Assembly (NCBI RefSeq): GCF_013520985.1
Contig: NZ_JACDTY010000005.1
Coordinates: 1 to 64,000 of the forward strand
Reading direction: 5' to 3'
Origin: Mesorhizobium neociceri
Lineage (GTDB): Bacteria > Pseudomonadota > Alphaproteobacteria > Rhizobiales > Rhizobiaceae
DNA: 64,000 nucleotides
Position 1 is the stretch's first letter; every line of letters begins with the position of its first letter. Shown here in pieces: positions 50,185 through 59,591 of this stretch. The position numbers and the translations under genes are program-made. Below the pieces are notes generated by a model. That model had not been told where the DNA came from. It did not search any database and was given only the letters and a program-made list of their open reading frames with translations.

Positions 50185-50559
50185 GGCGTTTCTCCCGTTG
50201 CTGCCGCCGCCGATGGTGTCCCTTTGGTGAATCAATAGCTCTCAACGCTAGGCTGCGCCAGATGCTAACCCGCACCGATACCCCCGGAAAGCGCGTGCTC
50301 TCGACAAGGTGATGAAATCATTGCGATCTGCGGCCTCAAACAGCAGGGTTTGCCCGGATCAAACTGCGCCGAGCGGTCCAGTGTGACTGGTATATTGCGG
50401 CGAGACCGTGTCATCGTGCTACGCAGCGAACGGACCTAGACAGCCCGCTACAATGATTTTCTAAGAATTCGTAATATACAATCACACAATGTGATCGTAA
50501 GGCCCGCCCAATTGTGGCATTAGAAGCCGGCTGAAAAACCGACGGGGATTCTGGCTAAC
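50185..50559. other. 375-bp divergent intergenic region, no gene seen
   Basis: It lies between the Cys-repeat gene (minus strand) and glmM. The only clear structure is the palindrome ATCACA-CAA-TGTGAT at 50481-50495, about 65 bp upstream of glmM, in an AT-rich patch that could hold the glmM promoter. The palindrome resembles a Crp/Fnr-class half-site pair but is too short to assign. Confidence 0.45.
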
Positions 50560-51912
50560 ATGGCAGGACGATATTTCGGCACCGACGGCATTCGTGGGCG
50601 CGCCAACAAATTTCCGATGACGGCTGAGATCGCGATGAGGGTCGGCATGGCCGCCGGCCTGTCGTTCCAGCGCGGCAACCACCGCCACCGCGTCGTGCTC
50701 GGCAAGGACACGCGGCTGTCCGGCTATATGATCGAGAATGCGATGGTGGCCGGCCTTTGTGCCGCCGGCATGGATGTGTTCCTGCTCGGCCCGATTCCGA
50801 CGCCGGCGGTCGCCATGCTGGTGCGGTCGCTGCGCGCCGATATCGGCGTCATGATCTCGGCCTCGCACAATCCGTATTTCGATAACGGCATCAAGCTGTT
50901 TGGGCCTGACGGCTACAAGCTCTCCGACGAGATCGAGGAGCGCATCGAGAGCATGCTCGACAAGGACATCGAGCTGGCGCTCGCCGATTCCGACGGGCTT
51001 GGCCGCGCCAAGCGCGTCGACGGCGTGCATGACCGCTACATCGAATTCGCCAAGCGCACGCTGCCGCGCTCGATGTCGCTGTCGGGTCTCAGGATCGTCG
51101 TTGATTGCGCCAATGGCGCCGCCTACAAGGTGGCGCCAGCCGCCCTTTGGGAACTGGGCGCCGAGGTCATTGCCATCAATGTCGAGCCGAACGGCTTCAA
51201 CATCAACAAGGAATGCGGCTCGACCCATCCGGCCGGCCTGCAGAAGAAGGTGCATGAAGTGCGCGCCGACATCGGCATCGCGCTCGATGGCGATGCCGAC
51301 CGCGTCGTCATCGTCGACGAGAACGGCACGATCGTCGACGGCGACCAGATCATGGCGCTGATTGCCGAGTCCTGGCATCAGAGCGGGCGGCTCGCCGGCG
51401 GCGGCGTCGTCTCGACGGTGATGTCCAATCTCGGCCTCGAACGCTTCCTCGGCGACATGAAGCTGCAGCTGCACCGCACCAAGGTCGGCGACCGCTATGT
51501 CGTCGAGCACATGCGCGCGCATGGGCTGAATGTCGGCGGCGAGCAATCGGGCCACATCGTGCTGTCCGATTTCTCGACCACGGGCGACGGGCTTGTCTCG
51601 GCGCTGCAGGTGCTGGCCTGCATCAAGCGGCAGAACCGCCCGGTCAGCGAATTGTCGAAGAAGTTCGAGCCGGTGCCGCAGCTGTTGAAGAATGTCCGCA
51701 TCGCCGGCGGCAAGCCGCTCGAGGAAGCCCCGGTCAAGGCCGCGATCGAAGATGCGCGCAACCGTCTCGGCAAGGCCGGGCGACTGGTCATCCGGCCCTC
51801 CGGCACCGAGCCGCTGATCCGCGTCATGGCCGAGGGCGACGACCCGCACCTGGTCGAAGCCGTGGTCAACGACATCGTCGACATCATTTCGGAAACGCGC
51901 AGCGCCGCCTGA
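50560..51912 (+). CDS. glmM: Phosphoglucosamine mutase GlmM
   Basis: A 450-residue alpha-D-phosphohexomutase. The phosphoserine loop is I-S-A-S-H-N-P (Ser102), the metal loop D-G-D-A-D-R, the sugar loop G-G-E-Q-S-G-H and the phosphate loop R-P-S-G-T-E-P. It converts glucosamine-6-phosphate to glucosamine-1-phosphate for peptidoglycan and LPS. In many alphaproteobacteria glmM lies next to ftsH; here PPK2 and the two Cys-repeat genes lie between. Confidence 0.96.
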   Translation: MAGRYFGTDGIRGRANKFPMTAEIAMRVGMAAGLSFQRGNHRHRVVLGKDTRLSGYMIENAMVAGLCAAGMDVFLLGPIPTPAVAMLVRSLRADIGVMISASHNPYFDNGIKLFGPDGYKLSDEIEERIESMLDKDIELALADSDGLGRAKRVDGVHDRYIEFAKRTLPRSMSLSGLRIVVDCANGAAYKVAPAALWELGAEVIAINVEPNGFNINKECGSTHPAGLQKKVHEVRADIGIALDGDADRVVIVDENGTIVDGDQIMALIAESWHQSGRLAGGGVVSTVMSNLGLERFLGDMKLQLHRTKVGDRYVVEHMRAHGLNVGGEQSGHIVLSDFSTTGDGLVSALQVLACIKRQNRPVSELSKKFEPVPQLLKNVRIAGGKPLEEAPVKAAIEDARNRLGKAGRLVIRPSGTEPLIRVMAEGDDPHLVEAVVNDIVDIISETRSAA

Positions 51913-51962
51913 TCGCGACGTTTCCTGCGGTAGGCGCGAACTGCCGGCTCGAAGACCTCAAG

Positions 51963-51987
51963 GCCCGCCCTCCAGGCGGGCTTTTTT
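51963..51987 (+). terminator. Terminator after glmM
   Basis: GCCCGCC, a CTCCA loop, GGCGGGC and TTTTTT. Confidence 0.92.
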
Positions 51988-52068
51988 GTTTCGGCCTGGG
52001 TGGTCCCAGCGTCATGCAGACAGATACTGTTTGCTAAAATGTCGATAATTCGTGGTTAACCGACAGGG

Positions 52069-52083
52069 TTAAACGCCTTTTAA
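52069..52083 (+). promoter_or_regulatory. Perfect CtrA-type box upstream of the first beta-barrel gene
   Basis: TTAA, ACGCCTT, TTAA: an exact TTAA-N7-TTAA followed by C, 84 bp before the start at 52167. Another GGTTAACC element lies just upstream. Confidence 0.5.
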
Positions 52084-52166
52084 CTTTTGCAATTCATTAT
52101 CCACAACTGAGGTCAATCATATTCGGGCGGGTTGGACTTTCCCGACGGTTCTCAGGGGTGACAAGC

Positions 52167-53021
52167 ATGTTCAATACAGCAAAAATGGCTCTCCTTGCCG
52201 CGCTGTTCGCAGGCGTGGCCGGGTCGGCATTCGCTGCCGATCTGGCGGAGCCGCCGGTGGTCAAGGAAGCGCCGCCTCCGGTTGCCTATGAGCAGCCGGC
52301 CGATTTCGGCGGCTGGTACATCCGCGGCGACATCGACTATCACTGGTCGAGGTTCGGTGGTGCCGACTACACCACTTACAGCGCCACGCCGCCCCAGATT
52401 CGCGGCAGCTTCGGCAGCAGCAGTCTGAAGAGCGCCTTTTCGGCCGGCGCCGGTGTCGGCTACCAGATCAACCAGCATTTCCGCACCGATCTGACGGGCG
52501 ACTGGATGTTCGGTTCGAAGTTCCGCGGCTCGACCAGCGGCTTCTGTAACACGCCTGCTCCCAACACACCTTGCGTGTCGACCGACAGTTCGTCCTACTC
52601 GGCCCTGCTGCTCCTTGCCAACGCCTACATCGACATCGGTACCTGGCATGGCGTGACGCCTTATGTCGGCGCCGGCATCGGCGGCGCCTGGGTCAAGTGG
52701 GATACGTTGCACAACAGCGACGCCGACGGCGACTTCTTCCACCGCGGTGGCAAGGGCTGGCGCTTCGCCTATGCCCTCATGGCCGGCGCCTCCTACTGCC
52801 TGACCGACCGGGTCAAGCTCGATGTCGGCTACCGCTACAGTCACATCAATGGCGGCAAGATGTTCGACTACGACACCATCAGCAATGTCGGCCCGGGCTA
52901 CGACCATGGCATCAATGTCCACGAAGTGCGCGGCGGCCTGCGCTACCAGTTCGGCCGGTCGGACTGCGCCCCGCCGCCGGAGCCCTACGTTCCCGAGCCG
53001 GAGCCGATCTACACCAAGTAG
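52167..53021 (+). CDS. Outer-membrane beta-barrel protein (Omp25/31-like)
   Basis: A 284-residue exported protein with a signal peptide cleaved after S-A-F-A. The mature N-terminus is Pro-rich (E-P-P-V-V-K-E-A-P-P-P). An eight-stranded barrel follows with G-G-W-Y-I-R-G-D-I-D-Y, G-A-G-V-G-Y-Q-I-N-Q-H-F-R-T-D and V-T-P-Y-V-G-A-G-I-G-G-A. It ends in a second Pro/Glu-rich tail (P-E-P-Y-V-P-E-P-E-P). The barrel pattern matches the rhizobial/Brucella Omp25/31-like porin-fold family. ATG 52167 is preferred over an upstream GTG. Confidence 0.88.
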   Translation: MFNTAKMALLAALFAGVAGSAFAADLAEPPVVKEAPPPVAYEQPADFGGWYIRGDIDYHWSRFGGADYTTYSATPPQIRGSFGSSSLKSAFSAGAGVGYQINQHFRTDLTGDWMFGSKFRGSTSGFCNTPAPNTPCVSTDSSSYSALLLLANAYIDIGTWHGVTPYVGAGIGGAWVKWDTLHNSDADGDFFHRGGKGWRFAYALMAGASYCLTDRVKLDVGYRYSHINGGKMFDYDTISNVGPGYDHGINVHEVRGGLRYQFGRSDCAPPPEPYVPEPEPIYTK

Positions 53022-53047
53022 TCGCTTCGAAATCCAGGAATTCGCGA

Positions 53048-53073
53048 ACCGCCCGGTCATGCCGGGCGGTTTT
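53048..53073 (+). terminator. Terminator after the first beta-barrel gene
   Basis: ACCGCCCGG, TCATG, CCGGGCGGT, TTT: perfect 9-bp arms 27 bp after the stop. Confidence 0.88.
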
Positions 53074-53156
53074 CGTTTGCCGGTTGCGGTGGATTTCACC
53101 GGCCGCGTGCGCTGAAGAAAGCCTATCGAAATCAAATCGGTAACGCCGCATTATCC

Positions 53157-53171
53157 TTAACCCGCACTTAA
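53157..53171 (+). promoter_or_regulatory. Perfect CtrA-type box upstream of the second beta-barrel gene
   Basis: TTAA, CCCGCAC, TTAA followed by CC, 78 bp before the start at 53249. A further GGTTAAC lies about 9 bases downstream. Confidence 0.5.
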
Positions 53172-53248
53172 CCACTATGGTTAACAATGCCTACTGAAAC
53201 GGCGCTTGCAATCAAGTGACGCGCGCCAATTTCAGGAGCCGGGGACCC

Positions 53249-54022
53249 ATGAATTTCAAATCGCTGACAGCGCCTGCGCTCGCCGCACTCGTGCTTGCTC
53301 CGCTGACGCCGGCACAGGCCGCAGACTACGATCCGCCGGTCTATGTCGATCAGGCGCCGGACTATCAACCGGTCGAGGTTGGTTCTGGCTGGTATCTGCG
53401 CGGCGACGTCTCTTATCTGGCGCAGAAGAGTTACCAGGATCAGGATTTCACCTTCGCGCCGGCGAGCTTCAGCGAAAAGCAGGATCCCGCCTTTGCCAGC
53501 ATCGGCTTCGGTTATCATTTCAACGACTATCTGCGCGCCGATATCAATCTCGGCTATCTGCCGGGCAACAAGGTTGGCATCCACTACGACGACACCGCGA
53601 GCGTGATACCGCCGGCCACGGCAACGGTAGCGTCGGCATCCCTGGAGAATTATTCCCTGTCGGGAATGGTCAATGGCTATGTCGATCTTGGCACTTATGT
53701 CGGGATCACGCCCTATGTGGGCGCCGGCATCGGGCTGGTCCGGAGCAAATACAAGCTGTCGGCGAGTTACTTCACCGACAATCTCGACGCTACGGATGAT
53801 TTCGTCCGGAACGACAACAAGACCCAGTATGCCTTCGCCTACACGCTGGATGCGGGCCTGGCCTACCAGGTGACCAAGAATGTCTCCGTCGACCTCGGCT
53901 ATCAGTACTTTTCCGCGCCGGATGCTGAATATGTCACGGCAGAGAGCCTGACCTCCTATCCGATCCGCAAGGGCATCAGCAATCATCAGGTCAAGCTCGG
54001 GTTGCGCTACGACCTCTGGTAG
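53249..54022 (+). CDS. Outer-membrane beta-barrel protein, second tandem copy
   Basis: A 257-residue exported protein with a signal peptide cleaved after A-Q-A. The barrel begins G-S-G-W-Y-L-R-G-D-V-S-Y and shares the layout of the upstream gene (F-G-Y-H-F-N-D-Y-L-R-A-D and I-T-P-Y-V-G-A-G-I-G). It ends with aromatic residues (L-R-Y-D-L-W), as barrel proteins need for BAM recognition. The tandem copies are diverged paralogues. RBS CAGGAG lies 10 bases or so before ATG 53249. Confidence 0.88.
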   Translation: MNFKSLTAPALAALVLAPLTPAQAADYDPPVYVDQAPDYQPVEVGSGWYLRGDVSYLAQKSYQDQDFTFAPASFSEKQDPAFASIGFGYHFNDYLRADINLGYLPGNKVGIHYDDTASVIPPATATVASASLENYSLSGMVNGYVDLGTYVGITPYVGAGIGLVRSKYKLSASYFTDNLDATDDFVRNDNKTQYAFAYTLDAGLAYQVTKNVSVDLGYQYFSAPDAEYVTAESLTSYPIRKGISNHQVKLGLRYDLW

Positions 54023-54045
54023 GCTGGTTACAGATACGAAACCTG

Positions 54046-54072
54046 ACGGCGGATCTCTTCGATCCGCCGTTT
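54046..54072 (+). terminator. Terminator after the second beta-barrel gene
   Basis: ACGGCGGATC, TCTTC, GATCCGCCGT, TT: perfect 10-bp arms. Confidence 0.88.
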
Positions 54073-54109
54073 GCGTTTCGGCTCACGACATCCTGATCGC
54101 GGATTACGT

Positions 54110-54215
54110 GTATCTTGTCAGCGACAAGAACTTTCCTCTTGACGCCTGATGGCTGAACGCATATCGCCGTCCGTGGGCCACCCCTCCCCAACGAGGGGCC
54201 ACTATCTGGAAGGAT
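54110..54215 (+). promoter_or_regulatory. serC leader RNA motif (candidate riboswitch)
   Basis: The leader of serC holds an upstream hairpin (CTTGTCAGCGACAAG near 54115-54130) and a GC-rich hairpin next to the ribosome site (GTGG...CCCCT, loop, AGGGG-CCAC, about 54174-54204). The serC motif is a conserved structured RNA known upstream of serC in alphaproteobacteria, and this has the same position and two-hairpin layout. The call is from position and stems, not an alignment. Confidence 0.5.
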
Positions 54216-54223
54216 AGACCACG

Positions 54224-55399
54224 ATGACGACGCATACGAAGCCCGGACTCCGTCCGGCAAATCCCAATTTTTCCTCAGGTCCCTGCGCAAAACGCCCCGG
54301 CTGGTCGGTCGAGGCGCTGAAGAATGCTGCGCTCGGCCGTTCCCACCGCGCCAAGATCGGCAAGACCAAGCTCGAACAGGCGATCGAGCTGACGCGGGAA
54401 ATTCTCCAGGTCCCTGCGGATTATCGCATCGGCATCGTGCCGGCGTCGGACACAGGCGCCGTCGAGATGGCGCTGTGGTCGCTGCTCGGCGAGCGCGGCG
54501 TCGACATGGTCGCCTGGGAAAGCTTTGGCTCCGGCTGGGTCACCGATGTCGTGAAGCAGTTGAAGCTCGCCGATGTCCGCAAAATCGAAGCCGGCTATGG
54601 CGAGCTGCCTGATCTCACCAAGATCGATTTCGACCGCGACGTGGTTTTCACCTGGAACGGAACGACCTCGGGCGTGCGCGCGCCGAATGGCGATTTCATT
54701 CCGGCCGATCGCAAGGGCCTGACGATCTGCGACGCGACATCGGCCGCCTTCGCGCAGAGGCTCGATTTCCAGAAGCTGGATGTCGTCACCTTCTCCTGGC
54801 AGAAAGTGCTGGGCGGCGAGGGCGCGCACGGCATGCTGATCCTCAGTCCGCGCGCAGTCGAGCGGCTTGAAACCTACAAGCCGGCTTGGCCGCTGCCAAA
54901 GGTCTTCCGCCTGACCTCGGGCGGCAAGCTGATCGAAGGCATCTTCAAAGGCGAGACCATCAACACGCCGTCGATGCTGTGCGTCGAGGACTATCTCGAC
55001 GCGCTTCAGTGGGCGAAGTCGATCGGCGGGCTCGATGCGCTGATCGCTAGAGCGGATGCCAATGCCGCCGTGCTCGACGGTTTTGTCGACAGATCCTCAT
55101 GGCTCGGCCATCTCGCAGTCGATGCGGCGACACGGTCCAACACGTCCGTGTGCCTGTCCTTCACCGACCAGCAAGTTGCGGCGCTCGACGCCGACGGACA
55201 GGCGGCTTTTGCGAAGGCGATCGTCTCAGTGCTCGACAAGGAAGGCGTCGCCTACGACATCGGCTCCTACCGCGACGCACCGTCCGGCCTGCGCATCTGG
55301 TGCGGCGCGACCGTCGAGACGTCCGATCTCGAAGCGCTGCTGCCCTGGCTCGACTGGGCCTTCGCCACGCAGAAGGCGTCGCTGAAGGCCGCGGCCTGA
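54224..55399 (+). CDS. serC: Phosphoserine aminotransferase SerC
   Basis: A 391-residue class-V aminotransferase. It has the [13 protein letters not shown]-terminal motif, the W-N-G-T-T-S-G substrate loop and the PLP lysine in [13 protein letters not shown]. It converts 3-phosphohydroxypyruvate and glutamate to phosphoserine and 2-oxoglutarate. It is the longer alphaproteobacterial type. It forms a two-gene unit with serA 59 bp downstream. Confidence 0.95.
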   Translation: MTTHTKPGLRPANPNFSSGPCAKRPGWSVEALKNAALGRSHRAKIGKTKLEQAIELTREILQVPADYRIGIVPASDTGAVEMALWSLLGERGVDMVAWESFGSGWVTDVVKQLKLADVRKIEAGYGELPDLTKIDFDRDVVFTWNGTTSGVRAPNGDFIPADRKGLTICDATSAAFAQRLDFQKLDVVTFSWQKVLGGEGAHGMLILSPRAVERLETYKPAWPLPKVFRLTSGGKLIEGIFKGETINTPSMLCVEDYLDALQWAKSIGGLDALIARADANAAVLDGFVDRSSWLGHLAVDAATRSNTSVCLSFTDQQVAALDADGQAAFAKAIVSVLDKEGVAYDIGSYRDAPSGLRIWCGATVETSDLEALLPWLDWAFATQKASLKAAA

Positions 55400-55405
55400 G
55401 ATTGC

Positions 55406-55427
55406 ATGGCGGCCTGCGGGCCGCCAT
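55406..55427 (+). terminator. Hairpin between serC and serA
   Basis: ATGGCGGCC, TGCG, GGCCGCCAT is a perfect 9-bp stem in the 59-bp gap. It is followed by TTTCC only, so it may attenuate or stabilise RNA more than terminate. Confidence 0.5.
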
Positions 55428-55458
55428 TTCCCCGACAATCCATTTGAAGGAGGCCGCC

Positions 55459-57060
55459 ATGGCGCCCCGCGTTCTCGTTTCCGACAAACTCTCCACTACC
55501 GCCGTGCAGATATTCAAGGACCGCGGCATCGAGGTCGACTATTTGCCCGATCTCGGCAAGGACAAGGAAAAGCTGCTCGAAGTCATCGACCAGTATGATG
55601 GCCTTGCCATCCGTTCGGCCACCAAGGTCACGGAAAAGCTGATCAACGCCGCGACAAAACTCAAGGTCGTCGGCCGCGCCGGCATCGGTGTCGACAATGT
55701 CGACATCCCGGCGGCAAGCCGCAAGGGCATCATCGTGATGAACACGCCCTTCGGCAATTCGATCACCACGGCCGAGCATGCGGTGGCGATGATCTTCGCG
55801 CTCGCCCGCCAGATTCCGGAGGCCAACGCCTCCACCCATGCCGGCAAATGGGAAAAGAACCGCTTCATGGGCATCGAGATCACCGGCAAGACGCTGGGTG
55901 TCATCGGCTGCGGTAACATCGGGTCGATCGTCGCCACGCGCGGCGTCGGCCTGAAGATGCATGTCATTGCCTTCGACCCGTTCCTGTCGGACAGCCGCGC
56001 CGAGGAGCTCGGCGTCGAAAAAGTCGAGCTCGACGAGCTGTTCGCGCGCGCCGACTTCATCACCTTACATACGCCGCTGACCGACAAGACGCGCAACATT
56101 ATCGACGCCGCCGCGATCGCCAAGATGAAGACCGGCGTGCGCATCATCAACTGCGCGCGCGGCGGGCTGATCGTCGAGGCCGATCTGGTCGCGGCGCTGA
56201 AGAGCGGCAAGGTGGCAGGCGCCGGCATCGACGTGTTCGAGATCGAACCGGCGGAGAACCACGAATTGTTCGGCATGGAGAATGTCGTGGCGACGCCTCA
56301 TCTCGGCGCTTCGACCACCGAAGCGCAGGAGAATGTCGCGCTGCATGTCGCAGAGCAGATGTCGGACTACCTGATCAAGGGTGCCATTTCCAACGCCATC
56401 AACATGCCGTCGATCACCGCCGAGGAAGCGCCGCGGCTGAAGCCTTTCGTCAAGCTGGCCGAAGTGCTCGGCGCCTTCGTCGGCCAGGTCACCGAGGATC
56501 CGATCAAGGAGGTCGAGATCCTGTTCGACGGCTCGACCGCGACAATGAATACGCGCGCGCTGATCAGTGCGACGCTCGCCGGACTGATCCGGCCGCAGGT
56601 CTCCGACGTCAACATGGTCTCGGCGCCGATCATGGTGAAGGAGCGCGGCATCATCGTCGCCGAGGTCAAGCGCGACAAGTCGGGCGTGTTCGACGGCTAC
56701 ATCAAGCTGACGGTCAAGACCGAGCACATGACGCGCTCGATCGCGGGCACCTGCTTCTCCGACGGCAAGCCGCGCTTCATCCAGATCAAGGGCATCAATC
56801 TCGACGCCGAGGTCGGCCAGCACATGCTCTACACAACCAATGCCGATGCGCCCGGCATTATCGGCCTGCTCGGCACGGTGTGCGGCGAGAACGGCGTCAA
56901 CATCGCCAACTTCCAGCTGGGACGTAACCGACCAGGCGGCGATGCGATTGCGCTGCTCTATCTCGATGCGCCGTTTCCGGAAAATGTGCTGGAACAGGTC
57001 AAGGCGCACAAGTCGATCGACTCGGCCAAACGGCTGCAGTTCGACGTCAACGCGATGTGA
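55459..57060 (+). CDS. serA: D-3-phosphoglycerate dehydrogenase SerA
   Basis: A 533-residue type-I PGDH. Domain order: substrate domain (K-V-V-G-R-A-G-I-G-V-D-N-V-D), NAD domain (G-V-I-G-C-G-N-I-G), catalytic H in T-P-H-L-G-A-S-T-T-E-A-Q, then the allosteric-substrate-binding domain and a C-terminal ACT domain (D-A-P-G-I-I-G-L-L-G-T-V-C-G). It catalyses the first step of serine synthesis. ATG 55459 has AAGGAGG eight bases before it. Confidence 0.96.
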   Translation: MAPRVLVSDKLSTTAVQIFKDRGIEVDYLPDLGKDKEKLLEVIDQYDGLAIRSATKVTEKLINAATKLKVVGRAGIGVDNVDIPAASRKGIIVMNTPFGNSITTAEHAVAMIFALARQIPEANASTHAGKWEKNRFMGIEITGKTLGVIGCGNIGSIVATRGVGLKMHVIAFDPFLSDSRAEELGVEKVELDELFARADFITLHTPLTDKTRNIIDAAAIAKMKTGVRIINCARGGLIVEADLVAALKSGKVAGAGIDVFEIEPAENHELFGMENVVATPHLGASTTEAQENVALHVAEQMSDYLIKGAISNAINMPSITAEEAPRLKPFVKLAEVLGAFVGQVTEDPIKEVEILFDGSTATMNTRALISATLAGLIRPQVSDVNMVSAPIMVKERGIIVAEVKRDKSGVFDGYIKLTVKTEHMTRSIAGTCFSDGKPRFIQIKGINLDAEVGQHMLYTTNADAPGIIGLLGTVCGENGVNIANFQLGRNRPGGDAIALLYLDAPFPENVLEQVKAHKSIDSAKRLQFDVNAM

Positions 57061-57107
57061 TCCTGACCTTGGGATTGAGGGGCGCGCCTTTGTCCGCGCC
57101 TTTTCGT

Positions 57108-58005
57108 TCAGACCGGCTGCAAGTCCGCTATTTTGCGTCCGCTATATTCGGCGAGCGAAATGCCGCCCAGCACAAGGACGAGTGCCAGTGCCTGGTAGAG
57201 CTGGAATGTCTCGCCGACAATCAGCACTGAAAGCAGAGTGCCGAAGATCGGCACCAGGTTGATGAACAGGCTGGCGCGGTTGGCGCCGATCAGTTCGTTG
57301 CCCTTGATGTAGAGGATCTGCGAGATGACCGGGGCGCCGATCGCGGTATAGACGATGACCACCCAGCCGCTGATATCGGGGACGATGACCTTGCCGGCCG
57401 CGACCTCCCACAGGAAGAAGGGCAGCGAGGTGATGAGTGCCGCGACCGCCAGAGACAACATCAGGCTCTGCCAGCGCATCACCGGCTTCAGCCGCAGCCC
57501 GAGCGAATAACCGCTGCAGAGGATGACGGCGACCAGCATGATGGCGTCGCCGAAATTGAGTTCCAATGTGAGCAGCCGGCGCGGATCGCCGTGGCAGGCA
57601 GTCAAGATAACGCCGAAGATGGTCAGCACTACGCCCGCAATCTGCGCCCAACTCACGCGCAGGCGGAAGAAGATGAAATTGGCAACGATGATCAGGACCG
57701 GCATCGCCGCCTGTTCGATCGAGACATTGATTGCCGTCGTATAGTTGAGCGCTGTGTAGAAAATGGTGTTGAACAGGGTGAAGCCGCTGGCCCCAGTGCA
57801 GCCAGGACGAGCCAGTGTTTGCGCACCACCGGCCAGTCCTCCTTGATCGTGCGCCAGCCGATCGGCAGCAGGATCGCAACCGCCAGCACCCAGCGCAGGA
57901 AGACCAGCGTCATCGGCGAGACATGGTCGACCGCCAGCTTGCCGGCGACGGAATTGCCGCCCCACAGGTGGTAACCAGCAGGAACAGATAGGCGCGTCGA
58001 TGCAT
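57108..58005 (-). pseudogene. EamA/DMT-family exporter with two frame breaks
   Basis: The full product would be about 298 residues with ten membrane helices and two EamA domains. It starts M-H-R-R-A-Y-L-F-L-L-V-T-T. Near 57963 the frame shifts so that W-G-G-N-S-V-A-G-K-L-A-V continues in another frame up to L-V-L-A-A-L-G. A second shift near 57800 moves to the frame reading G-F-T-L-F-N-T-I-F-Y-T-A-L-N-Y down to the stop. Each break is explained by one missing base in a C or G run. Either a recent pseudogene or assembly error; both frames between the breaks are otherwise clean. Confidence 0.8.
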
Positions 58006-58214
58006 TGCAGGATTCCGGCCGCCGGAGGTGCGATGTTTGCCGGCCTAAGGCCCCCGCCGGCCCAAGTAAATGATGTCAAAGCCGAAAATTGTTGTGCCTC
58101 AGGGCGTTTTCGGCGGCAAAGAAAGGTCGCACTTGCGAGGTCTTGACGCTATAGAGGCCTGTCGTTTCGAACCATATCCAGGCCGCCAGGGCGGCATCTC
58201 AAGGGAAATGAAAC

Positions 58215-59513
58215 ATGGCCAATGTGGTGGTCGTCGGCTCGCAATGGGGCGACGAAGGCAAGGGCAAGATCGTCGACTGGTTGTCGGAGCGCGCCGACGT
58301 GGTCGTGCGCTTTCAGGGCGGCCACAATGCCGGCCATACGCTGGTCGTCGACGGCAAGGTCTACAAACTGTCGCTGCTGCCGTCGGGCGTGGTGCGGCAA
58401 GGCAAGCTGTCGATCATCGGCAATGGCGTCGTCTTCGACCCGCACGCCTTTGTCGCCGAAGTGGCGAAACTCAAGGCGCAAGGCGTCGAGGTGACGCCGG
58501 ACCGCCTGAAAATAGCCGAAAACACCGCGCTTATCCTGTCGCTGCACCGGGAGCTGGACGGATTCCGCGAGGATGCCGCCTCCAATTCCGGGACGAAAAT
58601 TGGCACGACCCGTCGTGGCATCGGCCCTGCCTATGAGGACAAGGTGGGCCGGCGCGCGGTCAGGGTGATGGATCTGGCGGATTTGGAAACGCTTCCCCTC
58701 AAGGTCGACAGGCTGCTGACGCATCACAATGCGCTGCGTCGCGGGCTTGGCCATGGCGAAGTCACGCATGAGGCGATCATGACCGAGCTGACCTCGGTTG
58801 CCGATGAGATCCTGCCCTATATGGACCGCGTCTGGAAAATCCTCGACGACAAGCGCCGCGCCGGCGAGCGCATCCTGTTCGAGGGTGCGCAAGGCACGCT
58901 GCTCGACATCGACCACGGCACTTATCCGTTCGTCACCTCGTCCAACACAGTCGCCGGCCAAGCCGCCGCCGGCTCAGGCGTCGGCCCGGGCGCCATCGGC
59001 TATGTGCTGGGCATCACCAAGGCTTATACGACACGTGTCGGCGAAGGCCCGTTCCCGACCGAGCAGAAGAACGAAATCGGCGAATTCCTTGGCACGCGCG
59101 GCCACGAATTCGGAGTCGTCACCGGGCGCAAGCGCCGTTGCGGCTGGTTCGACGCCGTGCTTGTGCGCCAAGCCGTCGCCGTCAACGGCATCAAGGGCAT
59201 CGCGCTGACCAAGCTCGACGTGCTCGATGGGCTGGATGAGATCAAGGTCTGCACGGGTTACCGGCTCGACGGCGAGATGATCGACTATCTGCCGGCCAGC
59301 CAGGGTGCGCAGGCGCGCGTCGAAGCGGTCTACGAGACGCTCGAAGGCTGGAAAGGCACCACCGCCGGCGCGCGCAGCTGGAACGACCTTCCGGCGCAGG
59401 CCGTCAAATATGTCCGTTACATCGAGGAGCTCATCGGCGCACCCGTCGCGCTCCTTTCCACCAGCCCGGAACGGGACGACACAATACTTGTGACCGATCC
59501 GTTTCAAGACTAG
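58215..59513 (+). CDS. purA: Adenylosuccinate synthetase PurA
   Basis: A 432-residue enzyme joining IMP and aspartate with GTP. The N-terminal P-loop is [14 protein letters not shown], then G-G-x-N-A-G-H-T, the [10 protein letters not shown] motif and [22 protein letters not shown]. Length is normal. The 209-bp gap upstream holds no recognisable riboswitch. Confidence 0.97.
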   Translation: MANVVVVGSQWGDEGKGKIVDWLSERADVVVRFQGGHNAGHTLVVDGKVYKLSLLPSGVVRQGKLSIIGNGVVFDPHAFVAEVAKLKAQGVEVTPDRLKIAENTALILSLHRELDGFREDAASNSGTKIGTTRRGIGPAYEDKVGRRAVRVMDLADLETLPLKVDRLLTHHNALRRGLGHGEVTHEAIMTELTSVADEILPYMDRVWKILDDKRRAGERILFEGAQGTLLDIDHGTYPFVTSSNTVAGQAAAGSGVGPGAIGYVLGITKAYTTRVGEGPFPTEQKNEIGEFLGTRGHEFGVVTGRKRRCGWFDAVLVRQAVAVNGIKGIALTKLDVLDGLDEIKVCTGYRLDGEMIDYLPASQGAQARVEAVYETLEGWKGTTAGARSWNDLPAQAVKYVRYIEELIGAPVALLSTSPERDDTILVTDPFQD

Positions 59514-59591
59514 TTTCTGAAGCCTTTCCGGGGCATCGCGGCCGATTTGCGGGGGCCGGCCCGGGGGAACAAAATACAGGTCGACTGAAGC

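Noticed and set aside
50481..50495. Crp/Fnr binding site upstream of glmM
   Set aside because: The ATCACA-CAA-TGTGAT palindrome is shorter than the usual spacing and no promoter evidence ties it to glmM; kept only as a note.
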